Below are positions 10,965 to 23,037 of a stretch of 64,000 nucleotides of DNA, in pieces. The stretch's first letter is position 1. The number at the start of each line of letters is the position of its first letter. Under the pieces are notes generated by a model that ran no database searches, was not told where the DNA came from, and worked only from the letters and a program-made list of their open reading frames with translations. The DNA comes from Zelopaecilomyces penicillatus (lineage: Eukaryota; Ascomycota; Sordariomycetes; Hypocreales; Pseudodiploosporaceae). Made by a program: the position numbers and the translations under genes. The stretch is taken from positions 508,501-572,500 of the forward strand of contig VCCP01000006.1 in the NCBI GenBank assembly GCA_005765155.1, in the 5' to 3' direction.

Positions 10965-11915
10965 TATGTTAGTATGTAGGCCATGCTTTGACCGACGCAA
11001 AGCACAAGAGGGTGACACGAAGTTTGCTTGTTGTGAGGCTGATGAATGAGTGTGGCAGCGTCAACGTCCAACGTTGTCTGATGGCTGAGCGTGGGGTTGA
11101 GCCGTTATCTTATCGCTGAGCGGGGAGCTAGCTATTCCTTTAGCGCCTTGATCTGTCGCCCCCAACGCCTAATTTCTGTAGATCTTCCAACGCCCCGATC
11201 CTCAGAGCCGCAAGATTTAGAACAACCACCATTCTTTCCACTCTGCAACGTCATTTTGATGGCTTCAACAGGCGCTGTTAGCTGACCCGTAATTGGCTCA
11301 GTATCAACACTCCGATCATGGAAGCGCTCCACACCCTTGTTACGATCAAACCACAGCTTCTACTGGAGGAAATTTGATGCTGCACCAACTGACGAGAGTA
11401 GGAACTCCGAGGGCCCGCTGATCTTCAAGCAATTGGCATGGACAAAACAAGCAGGATGCCTGTACACCGGTGTCAAGGAAGGCAGCAGTTCGCAAAAGGT
11501 CCCTTGCATGTCCCTCGGCTCAATTACCCATGGCATAACTGCATGCCCTACCCCTGTACTCCGTCCGGGCTTTTCGTTCCATTTTGTGCCGTTGCCGGAT
11601 GGCCTGTATTGGCCCTTTCTGCCCGCCGACAGCCGAGACATACTACCAATGAGAGGAGGGCTGCTGAGTGGGATTTGCAACCACGGAATTAATGGAACAC
11701 AAGCAATGGAGTTACACTCAAGGATTTCAAGAAGAATGAGAGATTTTTTCAGAGACATTATTTCATGATTCTTTTTGGATCAGCTACAAGGCTATGGAAT
11801 CGTATCATAGCCAGGACTAGTAAGCCATCCATCCCGGATCTTTGCGGGCTAGTACATTGTTTCCTCTCCTTCTTCTTCTTCATAAACTCATTTTCATACA
11901 ATCTTGTTTCCCAAT
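10965..11915. other. Spacer; no supported gene
   Basis: Two overlapping ORFs lie on opposite strands at 11337-11768 and 11360-11758, neither with domain similarity or gene-like splice structure. The short phrase GGCTGAGCG recurs near 11081 and, as CGCTGAGCG, near 11113. Confidence 0.5.
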
Positions 11916-12270
11916 CTAAGCACCATTGGCCTTGCAGAGGGCCTTGATGGCGGGAAGGACAACCTCTGGAAAAAATTAAGTTAGTTTTTGTTCGGGATTG
12001 TCCACAGCTGGAGAGAAAGAGGGGGGAAAGGAAAACAAGGGCAGACGAACCAAGGGCAGTCTTGACACCGCAAGCGCCGACGATGCAGCCAGCAGCATCG
12101 TTCTGCAGCTTGTCGAAGCTCTTGCAGGCACACTTGTAGTCTCGCAGTTCGCAGGTGGTGACCTTTCGGATGGAGATCTCGAGGCAGTTGATGGCGCACG
12201 CGGGGACCTGGTCGATGGTTTGGGCCGAGACGGCGGCGACGAGGGCAGCGATGACGAGAGTGAACTTCAT
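11916..12270 (-). CDS. Small secreted CFEM-domain protein
   Basis: Exon 1 is 12051-12270 and exon 2 is 11916-11965 (89 aa). Donor GTTCGT and acceptor CCAG join in phase 1 and add the last cysteine of the domain (EVVLPAIKALCKANGA). A signal peptide (MKFTLVIAALVAAVSA, cut before QTIDQ) precedes one CFEM module with all eight cysteines: PACAINC, TTC, YKCAC, AAGC, GAC and ALC. CFEM proteins bind haem or act at the fungal surface, some as effectors. There is no GPI-anchor tail or other domain, so the product should be freely secreted. The unspliced frame would lose cysteine eight. Confidence 0.9.
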
Positions 12271-15200
12271 TTTGGCGAAGGGTTTTGTGTGTGTTTGGTG
12301 AGTTTGGTGAGTGTGTTATTGGATAAGGTTTTGTAGATGCTTGTAGTGAGTTGAGGATGAAGAAGAAGAGTCTGTTGGATAGAAGGAGGGAGAGAGCGTC
12401 TTTATAGTTTGAGAGAGATGCCTGATGGATAGAGAGAAGACGGAGAATTGGCTCCTTCGCAGGTTATTCCCCTCGGGACCAGGATCGTTTTGGGAAGGAA
12501 GTGGTTTGCCTTCCAACCGGCAGCGCCATGCAACGCCTCACGCCTCCATCTCCATCTCCATCTTGGGGGTTTTTTGTTTTGCTGAGTTACATACATCAGG
12601 CCCACCAAACGAAAAGAGACGAGCTTCAGGGGAGGTAATCCACCCCCAGGAAAGGAAAACAGGAGTAGGCAAGAAAAACAAGCATCGTGATCATCATGCC
12701 CCCGAATGCTACCCTACCCACTTTGCCTCCCCACGCTTGTAAGTTGTATGTGTTTGACCAGCAAAATAGGGCCATCATCGACGGCATTCTATTCTGCACC
12801 TCTTTTCTCCACACCCCACCACACAAACCCGGAGGAGAGTTTCTGCTTTTGCTTTAGGCGGGACGTCGTATTATCCCCTACCTTACCTACATGTGTTCAA
12901 CGAGGACCAATGTCTTACAGCGGCATGTGTGTAGTTGTTCCTGCAGGTTCGAAAACATGGGGGAAGGGGGAGGGGTTTACGGAGAAAGTCGGGGGATAGC
13001 ATGTAGTATTGGAGAAAGAAGCATGAGGATAATACATCCATCATTGGACGAAACTCTTTGCTTCCTTCGTTTCTGACATACATGAGCCGTACATGCCTTA
13101 GTACGAAAGTCAACCATTCGTATTCGTACGATACTTGATACAGATCTGTATACAGTAAGGTTTCTCCGTTGCTGTCTTGTAATGTTTCCCATTTCTCCTT
13201 ATTTTCTAGGTTTTGGTTTTACACCATACATCAAATCCCATATAAACGCCGTTGGCGGTGTACGCCTGAGCGACATACTTTTTCCTATCCTTTGGAGTTT
13301 ATGCAATGTAACTGCGCCCAAAACTCACACTGTTCCTGAGTGGCTTGGTCAGTTATTAGAGACCACATGGAAACGGGCAGAGACCTTGAACCTTGTTTTC
13401 CGCATATGGACAATGCTCCTATCATGCTACCACGTTGATATAGGTACCAACGTGGCATAAACCTCTATTTTACCACATTGGATGAAATTAGACTTTATGT
13501 GAAGTACCTTACCTTACCTGCATTGCCTACTTACATTACAGCCACTGTAGTTTATCTACCTACACACCCGTCCTCTTTTTCATTTGTATCCCGTCTACCT
13601 ACCTTAGGTATCTACAAGTCCATACGCCCATTGAATAACGTTGATACCTGCCTACAACAAACCCCCGTAATCTGCTCAGGGGAGGAGGACCTGCATAACC
13701 ACAGTGGACGAAATACGCGTAGTAGCCCTGTAGCTATAGCGGAGCATCAACCAGGATCGGGCCATCGGCCCCGCCGTTTCGGCATCGTCGACGCCAAATT
13801 GATGACCTGCTGTATGCGTGCCTTGGCTTCCATACCTATTAATTACCTTGTCTGTGCATGTTTCTCCATGGGACGTGTTAGAAATGATAACAATACTACT
13901 AGAAAATGAGGACAAACAGATAACAAATAGCCATAACGGTTTCGCTCAATTATTTCCCTCATCCAAGAGCACCTTTCCCTTGATTCCGTCCAACTCTCTC
14001 CAATCCTGAAGTTGAATGGATGCTCACCAAACAGGCCACAGCAGACACAGGAGCTACCATAGTGGATATACACCACTGTATCCCCCATCCTTTAGCACCT
14101 GTAGGTCTGCCGATCAGCCCCCACAACATCCCCGCGTACGACCCTCTTTCGCACCCTCTTTTCCCCGCGCCGCTCGATATTTGCCCCTCCAAGCCCACGA
14201 TCTTACTCCTCCTCCGCTTCTTACTACTACAGCAAAAAGGCATGACCAAGGTATAATGCCATGTATGTGTGTGCAAAGTAACTCCTAGCCCAGATGGGGG
14301 CTTTCTCCACCAGCTACTTTGCTGTGCATAATTAATACTCCGTACCCCTAATTTCATACCTCTTTTTTGCATGTTTCTACAGTAACATCCATCCATTGAC
14401 GATTATTATGCCGCGGTGGAGTTTCTGGGGTAAAAGACCCGATACTGCCCGTTCTGCTATATCCTCCTATTTGGATAGGGACTACCAAGTGTGGTTTATT
14501 TACCAATAAATCAGTTTCAATACATGGGAAATTATCATACACTGTAAAAAGAAACAACATCATACTTGTCTGTGCCTCAGCCCGGTGGATTATACCATTC
14601 CCCTCACCATTGCCATTTCCACCCTCACAGCTGTCCCGCATTTTTGAGGCTAACATCATGTAAGTCCCCAACCTCGTATTCTATCCCATGATTCCACCAC
14701 CATAATACATTCACACAAACACATGTGAGAAAAGGACAAAAACCCATTCTGTAACCGGAGATACAAACATCAACCGCCGCCGCCGCCACTCGCTGATCAC
14801 ACCCAGCCGGCCAGCCGGCCTTTCCCCACGTTAAAATCTCCCAGACTCAACAGAGGCTAGGCTAGCCAGATCTCTGCTACCCCATACAATTCGCCCGCCC
14901 GTCATGCTGCGCTTTCTCGCGATGCGACTCCGAGATCCTACGTCGTTGCGCTGTGCAAGGGTGCTTGAATGGTCAGACCTCTCATACAATGCATTGCCCG
15001 CCAACTCACTTGGACCAATCGAGTCTCACGCCGTCCCTCCCCCGAGTCCGTTCGCATCCCATCAAAGTTTTGCCGCGGGATCTTTTCTCCCATCAGGGTC
15101 CATCGAAATAACATCTGATAATTCATCTGACAATTTGCAGTTCAGGCGGACCTGCTTGTCCCACCATTGGGGGTATAGGAAGCAGAAATCGTCGTCGTCT

Positions 15201-15391
15201 ACCATCTTACAGTCACATAGCATCTTTGATATCCCCGCAATCCTCCTCGCTTGTCACCATCCTTCCCCTACCTGCCCACCCTTGCCTTCGCTCCTTCCAT
15301 GCCGGCCTTTCATGTCTTTGTCCAAAGTTTATCCGCCCCAGTCAAATCATCACCACCTCCATCTGGCCCCTCTCAGATTCCCCACACTGTT
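12271..15391. other. 3.1-kb gene-free spacer
   Basis: No ORF here (for example 13478-13909 or 14904-15479) shows a recognisable domain. The stretch has recurrent ACCTTACC/CTACC/TTAGGTA phrases (12878-12891, 13505-13520, 13594-13615), a GCCGCC run near 14770 and GGCCAGCC repeats near 14808. It contains the CFEM promoter on the left and the 3' UTR of the lipid kinase on the right. Confidence 0.5.
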
Positions 15392-17131
15392 TCAACCCAG
15401 CGTGACCTTTTCCCAATTGATCGGGCCATCGGCCTCCAACACCCCTCTCTTTGAGATGGCCCTACCGAGCCCCTGGTGAATCTCCGCCTGGAACGGTTCG
15501 AACGGAACTCGTTCTCCATCGATGCTGATGTAGCCATCAGCTTGATTCCGGGGTATAATTCGATATGCCGAAATCTTCTTGTACTCGACATGTGGGCTAT
15601 CGAAGAAGCTCCCGTTCTCAACTCCTAGCAACATCTTGGTGGCTGCAATTGGCGATATGTCCCCGTTGACTGTCACCAGATCCATGCGCCCGTCGGACGC
15701 CATGGCAGCCGGGAAAAAGTTGGTATCTGCGGCCATGTACGCCAACTACATCATTGCTCGTCAGCCTCGGTTCTCTTCACATGTAAGTACACACCATCAT
15801 CGCTTGCACAACTTACATTTCCGCAGTAGAAGTTACCAATCTTGTCATACGAGATCTTCTCCCACCCTTCTGGGATATCGTCTTTGATGGTGCCATACTT
15901 CAGTGCTGGCAGGCCCTCGGACTCATCAGTCTCAGCGGCGACCCCATTCGTGACCGGTGCCACCAAGCTTCGATTTTGAATCAGACGCTTGTAGTTTTTC
16001 TTAACCTTCTCCTTGTCATCGATCTCAACCTTGACTGCCAAGTCACAAGGGTAGCACCTTCGCCGGAATATTCGCATCATCATGCCCACATCGAAGCGGG
16101 CTCCTCCCATCCATCTCAGATTTTCAGTGCCCAAATCACTCTCCGCAATCATGCCCAGCGACTGAGAAAGGAAAGAAACAATACGCCGGTCACCTTGAGA
16201 TATGGACACAAGATCCAGGGGCATCACCACGCCTTTCACAATCGCCAAGGCTGCCAAGGCTGCTCGATGAGTGCCGTAAAGATTTAAAGACAAGGCGTTG
16301 CCTGAACCACATGGAATATGGCTAACGGCCACCGTTGCCATAGCCTTTTTGGCGTCGGGACGTTTTGCCAAACCATTGAATATCTCATGAGGTGTTCCGT
16401 CTCCAGAACAGGCCATAATGGTGTCGTATCTGTCAATGTCGCACTTCTCTACAAGATCGGTTGCTTCCCCGCCCCTCGTCAAGGTCACCACGTCTCGTTC
16501 CATCCGTGCCGCATCAAGCAGGGGCTTGACGTCCTTTTGCCACTTGCGAAGGGCACCTCCAGGTCCAGAGTTGGGATTAATTAGAACATAGGCTCTCTTT
16601 TGGAGCTTTGAGGCACCGTAAGCCCTAGATAAAAGAGTAGACGTAAAGGTTTGGGAACCATCTGTTTCAGAGCTCGACGTAGGAACCGCAAATGTCCATT
16701 TCTCAACCTTAAGTGATGATTTGGAAATCTGCGACGCGTAGTCTATTACGAGTTTGCCATTGGTGATCTCCGCCCAGAGGACATTGTACAGTGGTAGAGA
16801 CAACTTTCCGTTGTTGACTGTTTGATGTGTCAACCAACCGCATACGGCCAAGGGTCAATGAGCCAGAGTCATTACGAACCATAAGTGAGAGATCCAGAGG
16901 CCAATTTTTTCATCTTTTGATTATCTGGATCTGCTGAGGCGTCAGTCTCAATTTGTCCAGTACTGCACCACACCTCTCTTAAGGCATAGTCGGGCCGTCT
17001 CCCGAAGTCAGCATACCGTAAAACACCACGTCTTTTTCTCCAATCGTCAACGTCTTCTTGTCACCGAGGCCAAGAGTCGTGAGGGCAGCCGCTTCGGCCT
17101 CAACTGCCTGACCATCTTCCATCAAAGGCAT
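15392..17131 (-). CDS. Sphingoid long-chain base kinase (DAG-kinase catalytic fold)
   Basis: Exons 17017-17131, 15817-16817 and 15392-15745 (489 aa), phases 1 and 0. The enzyme phosphorylates sphingosine, dihydrosphingosine or phytosphingosine with ATP (yeast Lcb4/Lcb5 role) on membranes. Visible motifs: nucleotide-binding PNSGPGG (residues 120-126), SGDGTPHE (176-183) matching the GGDGT loop, and PCGSGNAL (207-214); the C-terminal lobe carries FYCGN and ADTNFFPAAMASDGRMDL of the substrate domain. Intron 1 (199 bases, donor GTATGC) is inferred from phase: it joins EKDVVFY to VNNGKLSLPLYNV. A ceramide or diacylglycerol kinase is a less likely alternative because the length and motif order are those of LCB kinases. 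Confidence 0.9.
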
Positions 17132-18157
17132 CGCAGCGAGTCTTGTGCAGCTTGCGAAATCCGAGCTCTCCGTGCTGGCGGAACTGTAGCTCGCCTGGAG
17201 AGAGGGAGAGAGAGCGCGGGCGTGTAGTAACCTCAACAGGCGGTGATACGAAAAGAAACAGAGCAAAAAGGCCAAAAAGGGTCGTCTCTCCCTCCTCCCC
17301 AAAAAGAATGAATGTGACCCAAAATAAAAAAAAGCGAACGTCGATGTGTTTTGTTGCAAAGGACAAGAAAATGATGCGTGAAAAAAAAAAAGGGTGCTGA
17401 AGGTTATGGAAATTGGATCGCCTATGCTGAAAGTGCCCGAGATGACGACGCCACAGCAGACTTGCCAAGTGCTGTACAATTTACTCTACAGGGCTGGCAG
17501 CTCCGCCCAGCTGCCTGGGGCTGCAGCTTGCTCCCCCTTGGCGGACTAGGGAGTGGAGGAGCTCCACTGGAATATTGCTTGCATGCCTTGTACTGTAAGC
17601 TCCAACTGCTATGCCATGCTTCATCCCATAGCGGGGTAGCTGTACTGAGTAAACACTGGATGCAACCACGGCAACAATACCTACGATTCTGTGTACCGAG
17701 GCCAGCTGCATTTACCCGTGAGGCGGTTTTTCAGTCGTCAATGGGTTACAGCAACGACCATTTCAGCCCAGCCCATGTTCAACTGGAAAGTAAATCATAA
17801 AAATTTGTTCTTTTTTTTTTTTTTTCATCAGCATTGCCTAATCATCCTGCCAAGGTGATCCATCCACCTTCTTTTTTTTTCGTTGTATCATGATCCATCC
17901 CGAAAAACTCCTCCATCCTGCCTAACCGCCCTGCCCCCACCCAAGTCGCACATACACAATTTCCCATACATTCGTAGGCCGAAACATATAGTGTGTATAT
18001 AGACAGACATGTGTATAGCCCAGCTTTATTGCCTTTTCATGATCATTGTAGTCGGACTTTTAAATCCCAGCCATCATTTCCACACAAGCAGAGTCCCTCT
18101 GTTTCCAGTCATGATATTTAATGGCACCCACACCCCCAAATCACCCCCTCAGTCTCC
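17132..18157. other. Spacer upstream of the sphingoid-base kinase
   Basis: Contains the kinase promoter and 5' UTR on the left, including GA-rich stretches around 17195-17215 and A-runs near 17385, and the 3' UTR of NAA15 on the right, with T-runs of 10-15 at about 17811-17825 and 17872-17880. No supported gene. Confidence 0.5.
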
Positions 18158-20742
18158 TTAAGCAAGTCTTGTTACCTCTGGCCACTTTGACTGCGCGGCC
18201 TTCTTGAAAGCCTCCGTCTCTGAGCTCCTCCAGCTTCTGAGTGTATCGAGAATTTCCGTAGCGTGCGAGAAGTGGATGTTCTCCAAGTCTAGCAGAGCGA
18301 TGGCCTCCTTTTCACACTTCGCCTTGTCAGCACCAATTGACTTCTTCGCCCTGATGGCAGAGAGAACATGACGAGGGCTCGACTTGTGCTTTGACTGATA
18401 CTCCTCAATGTACTTGGTTAAATTTGACCCAGCATCGAGGGCCGTGAACTCTTCCTTCAAAGCCTCCAGCGCCTTTGGTGAGATGTCGGATTCAGAGTTG
18501 TTCAGCATGTTTCGGAACGACACTACCTGCTCATGTACCCTTGGGTTCTCGGCGTCAATAGAAAGCGCAGCATTGAGACAACGGAGAGCAAGAACATATT
18601 TTCCTAAAGAAATGAGGTCAGAACCTAAACACATAATCATACTTGGAGAATCAACACTTACTTCGGCGCATGTAGACTTCAAAGCCAGCTAATTGCGCGT
18701 CGATGCTCTTGGGACTGGCCTGGAGCATAGGGCCGACGAATTTCATCGCCGCGGCCAGAGGGTCAGTGGTAGCCGCGAGGGTCAGACCCAGAGGATCCTC
18801 ATCCTTCTTCTTGGTTTCAGTCGCTGTGGTGCTCTTGTTGGGATCCTGTTTAGCTTGTCTCTCTGCAGCCTCCCTTTCCAGGCGCTGCTGATCCTTCTTA
18901 GCCTTCTTCGCGGCCTTCTTCCTAGCCAAAGCGTCCTCCGCGTCCTCCTCCGCTGATCCGTTAACGCCGTTTGCTGATGGCTTGTCTGCCATTTTCAGGT
19001 AGATTTTAATGGCATCAAGTGCCGCCCGTGTATACAGGGGATGGTCATGGGCATGATCCTCCCAGCGAACCATGTCGATGTAGGCCCGAACGTGCCCCTT
19101 TCTTAACGAAAAGCTGTGGAAGTCGAACTGATCCTCCTGCCACACATCAAAGATATTGCCGACGGCGTGGAAGCGCTTGAGAGCAAGACCAATATTTCCT
19201 TCGCGGGCATAGGCTTCGCCGTCTTCTGTCAGATACCAGATACACTGCATATCCAAGAGATCGGCAAGGGGACCACCGACGGTCTCAGCGCGCGTGAAGA
19301 GTCCAACTGTCTTCAAAGCCTTCTCGCTCTCGTTGTTCCTGAGCTGATATTTCGCAGCCTTGCTGTTGATATACCGATCCTTGAGGTCCAGCTTACGGGC
19401 GTGGTCCATCATCTCTGACGCCTTTTTCAGGTCGCCACCATGTTTCAGTATTCTAGCCTTGGTCATGTGAAAGTCGACACTCTTTGCATCTTTCTCAATA
19501 GCCCTATCCACGTACTCCATGGCTTTTGTCAAGTCACGGCTCAAATGATAGTTGTAATGTTGAGCTAGATAGTACAAGCCCGCCGCCTCGCCTTTGTCCT
19601 TGCTTGAGGAGTCGGCATCTTGAGAGTTGAGATATTTCTCGGCCAACTCGGCCAGAGTGGTCTTCTTGAACGAGTCCGAGTAGAGGTTCTTCAGGTTAGC
19701 AAAGGTAGATGGTACGCCCTTGTTCAGCATCAGAGTTAAGTACTCTCCAGCAGCCGTCTTGAACTCGCCCCCTATACGTATATTAGTATTTTTCGCTTTG
19801 ACAAAATAGTCTTCTAGTCAAATCATTTTCAAGCTTACCAGTCAGAAAGTCGAGAGGTATGCGTCGAGCGGAGTCACAGCGAGGGTACTTCTGAGAGTAT
19901 TCGTCATAAATGGCCTTTCGTGCTACCACATCATCCGCGGATATCCCAAGAGCTTCTTCAAGTTTCCCGTAGTAGGCAATATGCTCCGAGTTTCGGTCGA
20001 GAAGATCCCTGTATGCCTTTACAGCTTCATCCTTCTTTCCCAGCTTGAAGAGGTAATCGGCACGAGATTCCATCACGGCCAGACGATCCAAGTTGAGCTT
20101 AGCAGAGTTCTCCAAATGGTCCAGCGCTCGTTGAATATCACCTTGCTCCGCTATCAAAGAATTCTTGTACATGATTGATTCGGAGTGCTCAACATCGTAC
20201 CGAGAAGGTGTTGACTTCATTGTACCCTCGTAGGTGGTAAGAACATTCTCTGCTTCTGAAAGATTGCCAGCCAAGTGATGCGCAATCGCAAGAGCTGTCC
20301 AACTCTGTCGCAGCTGGGGCTTAGCCTGGAGCATAGCAGTCCGGCTCTGAATGTATCCCTGGTAGTCACGCATCTGGATCTGCAAAATGGCAAGGTCGCG
20401 CTGGATCTGCTGGGATTCGGGATCTAGCTTGAGCGCAAATTTGTATGCTTTTATGGCCTCCTCGAAATTCTTGTTGGCCCGGTACAAAAGTCCGTACACA
20501 TGCCAGCAAATGTGAGACTTCATATCCACTGTCAAAGCTTCCTTGCCCAGCGAGAACGCCTCCTCCGTCTTTCCTTGGCTGTTGAGGATCAGGGCCTTCA
20601 TGGCCATGGTGTCTCCATGGCGGGGGACCTTTTTGAGAATAACGTCGGCAGTCTTTAGACCGCGCTTGTATTGCTTATCCTCATATGCCCGAATGACAGT
20701 TCGGAACTGGGACGCCTCCTTGGGCGCAAGTGGTTGAGGCAT
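18158..20742 (-). CDS. NAA15/Nat1, ribosome-anchoring subunit of N-terminal acetyltransferase A
   Basis: Exons 19839-20742, 18662-19771 and 18158-18603 (819 aa), introns of 67 and 58 bases, phases 1 and 1. NAA15 is the scaffold of NatA, which holds the catalytic NAA10 at the ribosome exit tunnel and acetylates nascent Ser/Ala/Thr N-termini. The protein is a TPR-like helical solenoid throughout: MPQPLAPKEASQFR at the start, then repeats such as ICWHVYGLLYRANKNFEEA and GVPSTFANLKNLY. A lysine-rich helix (ARKKAAKKAKKDQQRLER) occupies the usual ribosome/RNA-contact position before the C-terminal repeats. The first in-frame ATG is 20742; upstream extension has only TTG. Length matches yeast and animal NAA15. 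Confidence 0.94.
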
Positions 20743-21649
20743 CGTTGCGGGCAAATCGAGGGGTAATGCGGAGGGACAAGAGGAATAGAAGGCGCAATCT
20801 AGCGGATTAACCCACGGCTAATGGTGTTGAGACTGAATCTTTTGCGAATGGTCGGTTGTGCGCTTCCTGCAAGCTATGTATCGTGCGTATGTTGCTGCCG
20901 CCCTGTATGTAGTGCGTAGAGGCAGAACCAGAGTATGAATGTGGAGAGACTAATGGGGGTTGGTCGAGTTATCCACGGCACAGCAAGACAATCCTCCTTT
21001 CGCACTGCTCGAAATTCCACGTTCCCGCCCGGCAATCGACGCGTGCCTCGTGAAGTCGCCGTAAGAGATGTTCGAGTGGGGGTAAGGCGAAGCTTCCTTG
21101 CAGACGGAAGTCGAGAGAAAGCACTCGCAGTGCGGGTGTGCTTCCGGCGGATCCTCGGAGTTTTGGGTTCTTCCACTGTGTGCTGATCTACACCACAAGC
21201 TTGACCCCAAACCCCAACTATAATGGTGGGGCATGTTCGAATTCGAGATGCCGTCATTAATCTTGCAATGCTCACATGTTTTTGGTTGAGCGTGCAAATG
21301 TACTGTAGAAAGCATGCCGTTTTACACATCGTTAAAAGCCGTAGAATAGGTAGTGGGTTGATCACCAATGAATCATCACTCTAATTCTAGCCAAGAAATC
21401 ATGACGCACGGCTCGTCCAGGGTACAACCCTTGTAACAGATGGTCTGAATGTTCTGGAATTGAGGCTAGATGGTCTAACATCGCGAGGCACTGCTATACA
21501 TACAGGTGTTATACACTTTGGTGTCTATTTTACAAGCCATATCCTCGTCGCAAGAGCCGCAGTCACAGGTGGTTTGTACTGAAGCTCCCCCATTCTTTTC
21601 CTCTCCCGCCTCAGAGCTTCCTTGCATGATCGAGTCGAATATCATCATG
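20743..21649. other. Spacer upstream of NAA15
   Basis: Holds the NAA15 promoter and the 3' region of the Cid2-like gene. Overlapping ORFs on both strands at 20874-21368 lack recognisable domains. Nothing else seen. Confidence 0.5.
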
Positions 21650-22320
21650 TCATAATACGGTAGCCGGTTTGCTCAAACCTGCCTGCTTCAAAGCGTGAGC
21701 ATCCTTCCACGCGCCAACAGCGCTCTCCCAGCTCTGCCCTGTGTAGCCACATCTTTCTTGAACAACATTCCAGGTCCGACTGCGCACAATATTCTCGACA
21801 CTCCTCTCCTGGCGCACCAGCATCGCAAGAGACTGCGTGCGAGCTTCGCGTGGGAAAAACCGCCCGGAGTATGGATCCAGTCGTTCATCCACCACCCTGT
21901 GACGGTCTTTTTCGCCCTCCATCTCCCTTAGTGTTGCTTCTGGGTCATTTGGGTCGGGACTTGCGGCGACGAGAGCGCAGTAGTTGAGAACTTCGGCTCG
22001 GGCCTGCCATGACGGAAATAGCACTCTCTCTTTGAAAGTTTCACATGATTGTGGATTGACGTGACTAGAGGATGACTTCGGGATGCGCTGGGATGTTGAT
22101 GTAGGATCGAAGCCTCTGGAGGCTGGCGTGATTAGTGCATTGAGGTTTTGAGCTATGGAGTCGTCGATTGTCGATCGGGAGAGCCTCAAGAAATCTATTA
22201 TGCAATGAGCGACAGGTACTTTTTCCCACAGAGTATCAGAGCTGGGTACATACCACGCAGAGTAGTGGAGGAGAAGCAGAATTGGGGCGATAGCGTTGGC
22301 GTGGTGGAAGGCTGGGACAT
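21650..22320 (-). CDS. Caffeine-induced death protein Cid2 / MIX23-like protein
   Basis: Exon 1 is 22254-22320 (MSQPSTTPTLSPQFCFSS) and exon 2 is 21650-22194 (203 aa); donor GTATGT, acceptor TAG, phase 1, giving the junction TTLRDFLRLSRSTIDDSI. The conserved core includes SCETFKERVLFPSWQARA, EVLNYC, ERVVDERLDPYS-like segment RVVDERLDPYSGRFFPREAR and RSVENIV. The family includes fission yeast Cid2 and the mitochondrial intermembrane-space protein MIX23, with conserved cysteines; four cysteines are visible (FCF, SCETF, NYC, RCGY). Mitochondrial localisation is inferred from the family only. Confident about gene structure and family, not about function. Confidence 0.86.
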
Positions 22321-23037
22321 GATCCGTCTCGGTGGTGGAGAGTTGGAGCTGCCACCGGAAACCTCGGTTGCAGGAGCAGCGCTTATCCAGAGTGATTTAG
22401 CCAGCGTGAAGACTGAAACCGTATGTTGTAGAAAGAGGGTTAATGCTACACGAAAAGAAGACGTAGCAGGCGTGGTACGGTTGTGTTCAAGTTGAGGATT
22501 TGCCTTTGGAAGTGGTGACGTGAGATACCTTTGGTAGCTAGGCTTGTCGCCGAATCCCGCTGACCAAGCTTCTTCCAGGTGAGCAGGGCGGGGCGGGTCC
22601 GGACATACAACGGAGCTTGACGGAGCGGCTTTGTAGCATGAAGCAGTTTCAGTTATCAGTTATCAAGCACTTGACAATATCCGTAGCTCTCGGGGCTGGG
22701 GAGTATTTATGAAATGCATTTTGAATCAGTTTCAAAAACCCCTTTTACACTCTTTACTAAATCAACCTGTATAGAAATATGACAGTAGATCAAAGCACAC
22801 AGATTTCTAGGCTCAATATTGACCCTCTAGGGTATTTGCATAACACGAGGCTAGTCACATTATGCTTTGAGTATTGTATAGAGACCGTATCGTTTGTGAA
22901 ACTGGTTCGCTTGCCTTTTCCTTTTGGCCTATTCAATGGAATGTTATTAAATTCCCTATCCGTTCCTGTCGTTCATGGCTCCATTATCTTTACTTTTCCC
23001 GTTCTTAATAAAGCTTCCACGCAATCTTTTTCCACCA
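22321..23037. other. Spacer between two minus-strand genes
   Basis: Contains the promoter of the Cid2-like gene (left) and the 3' UTR of the FAD oxidase (right). A/T-rich from about 22690 to 23030. No supported gene. Confidence 0.5.

Noticed and set aside
11337..11768. Overlapping 143- and 132-codon ORFs on opposite strands
   Set aside because: No domain, no splice-supported extension, and mutual overlap; most likely chance open frames.
14904..15479. 191-codon ORF upstream and antisense to the end of the sphingoid-base kinase
   Set aside because: Low-complexity Ser/Pro-rich translation that overlaps the real kinase exon on the other strand.
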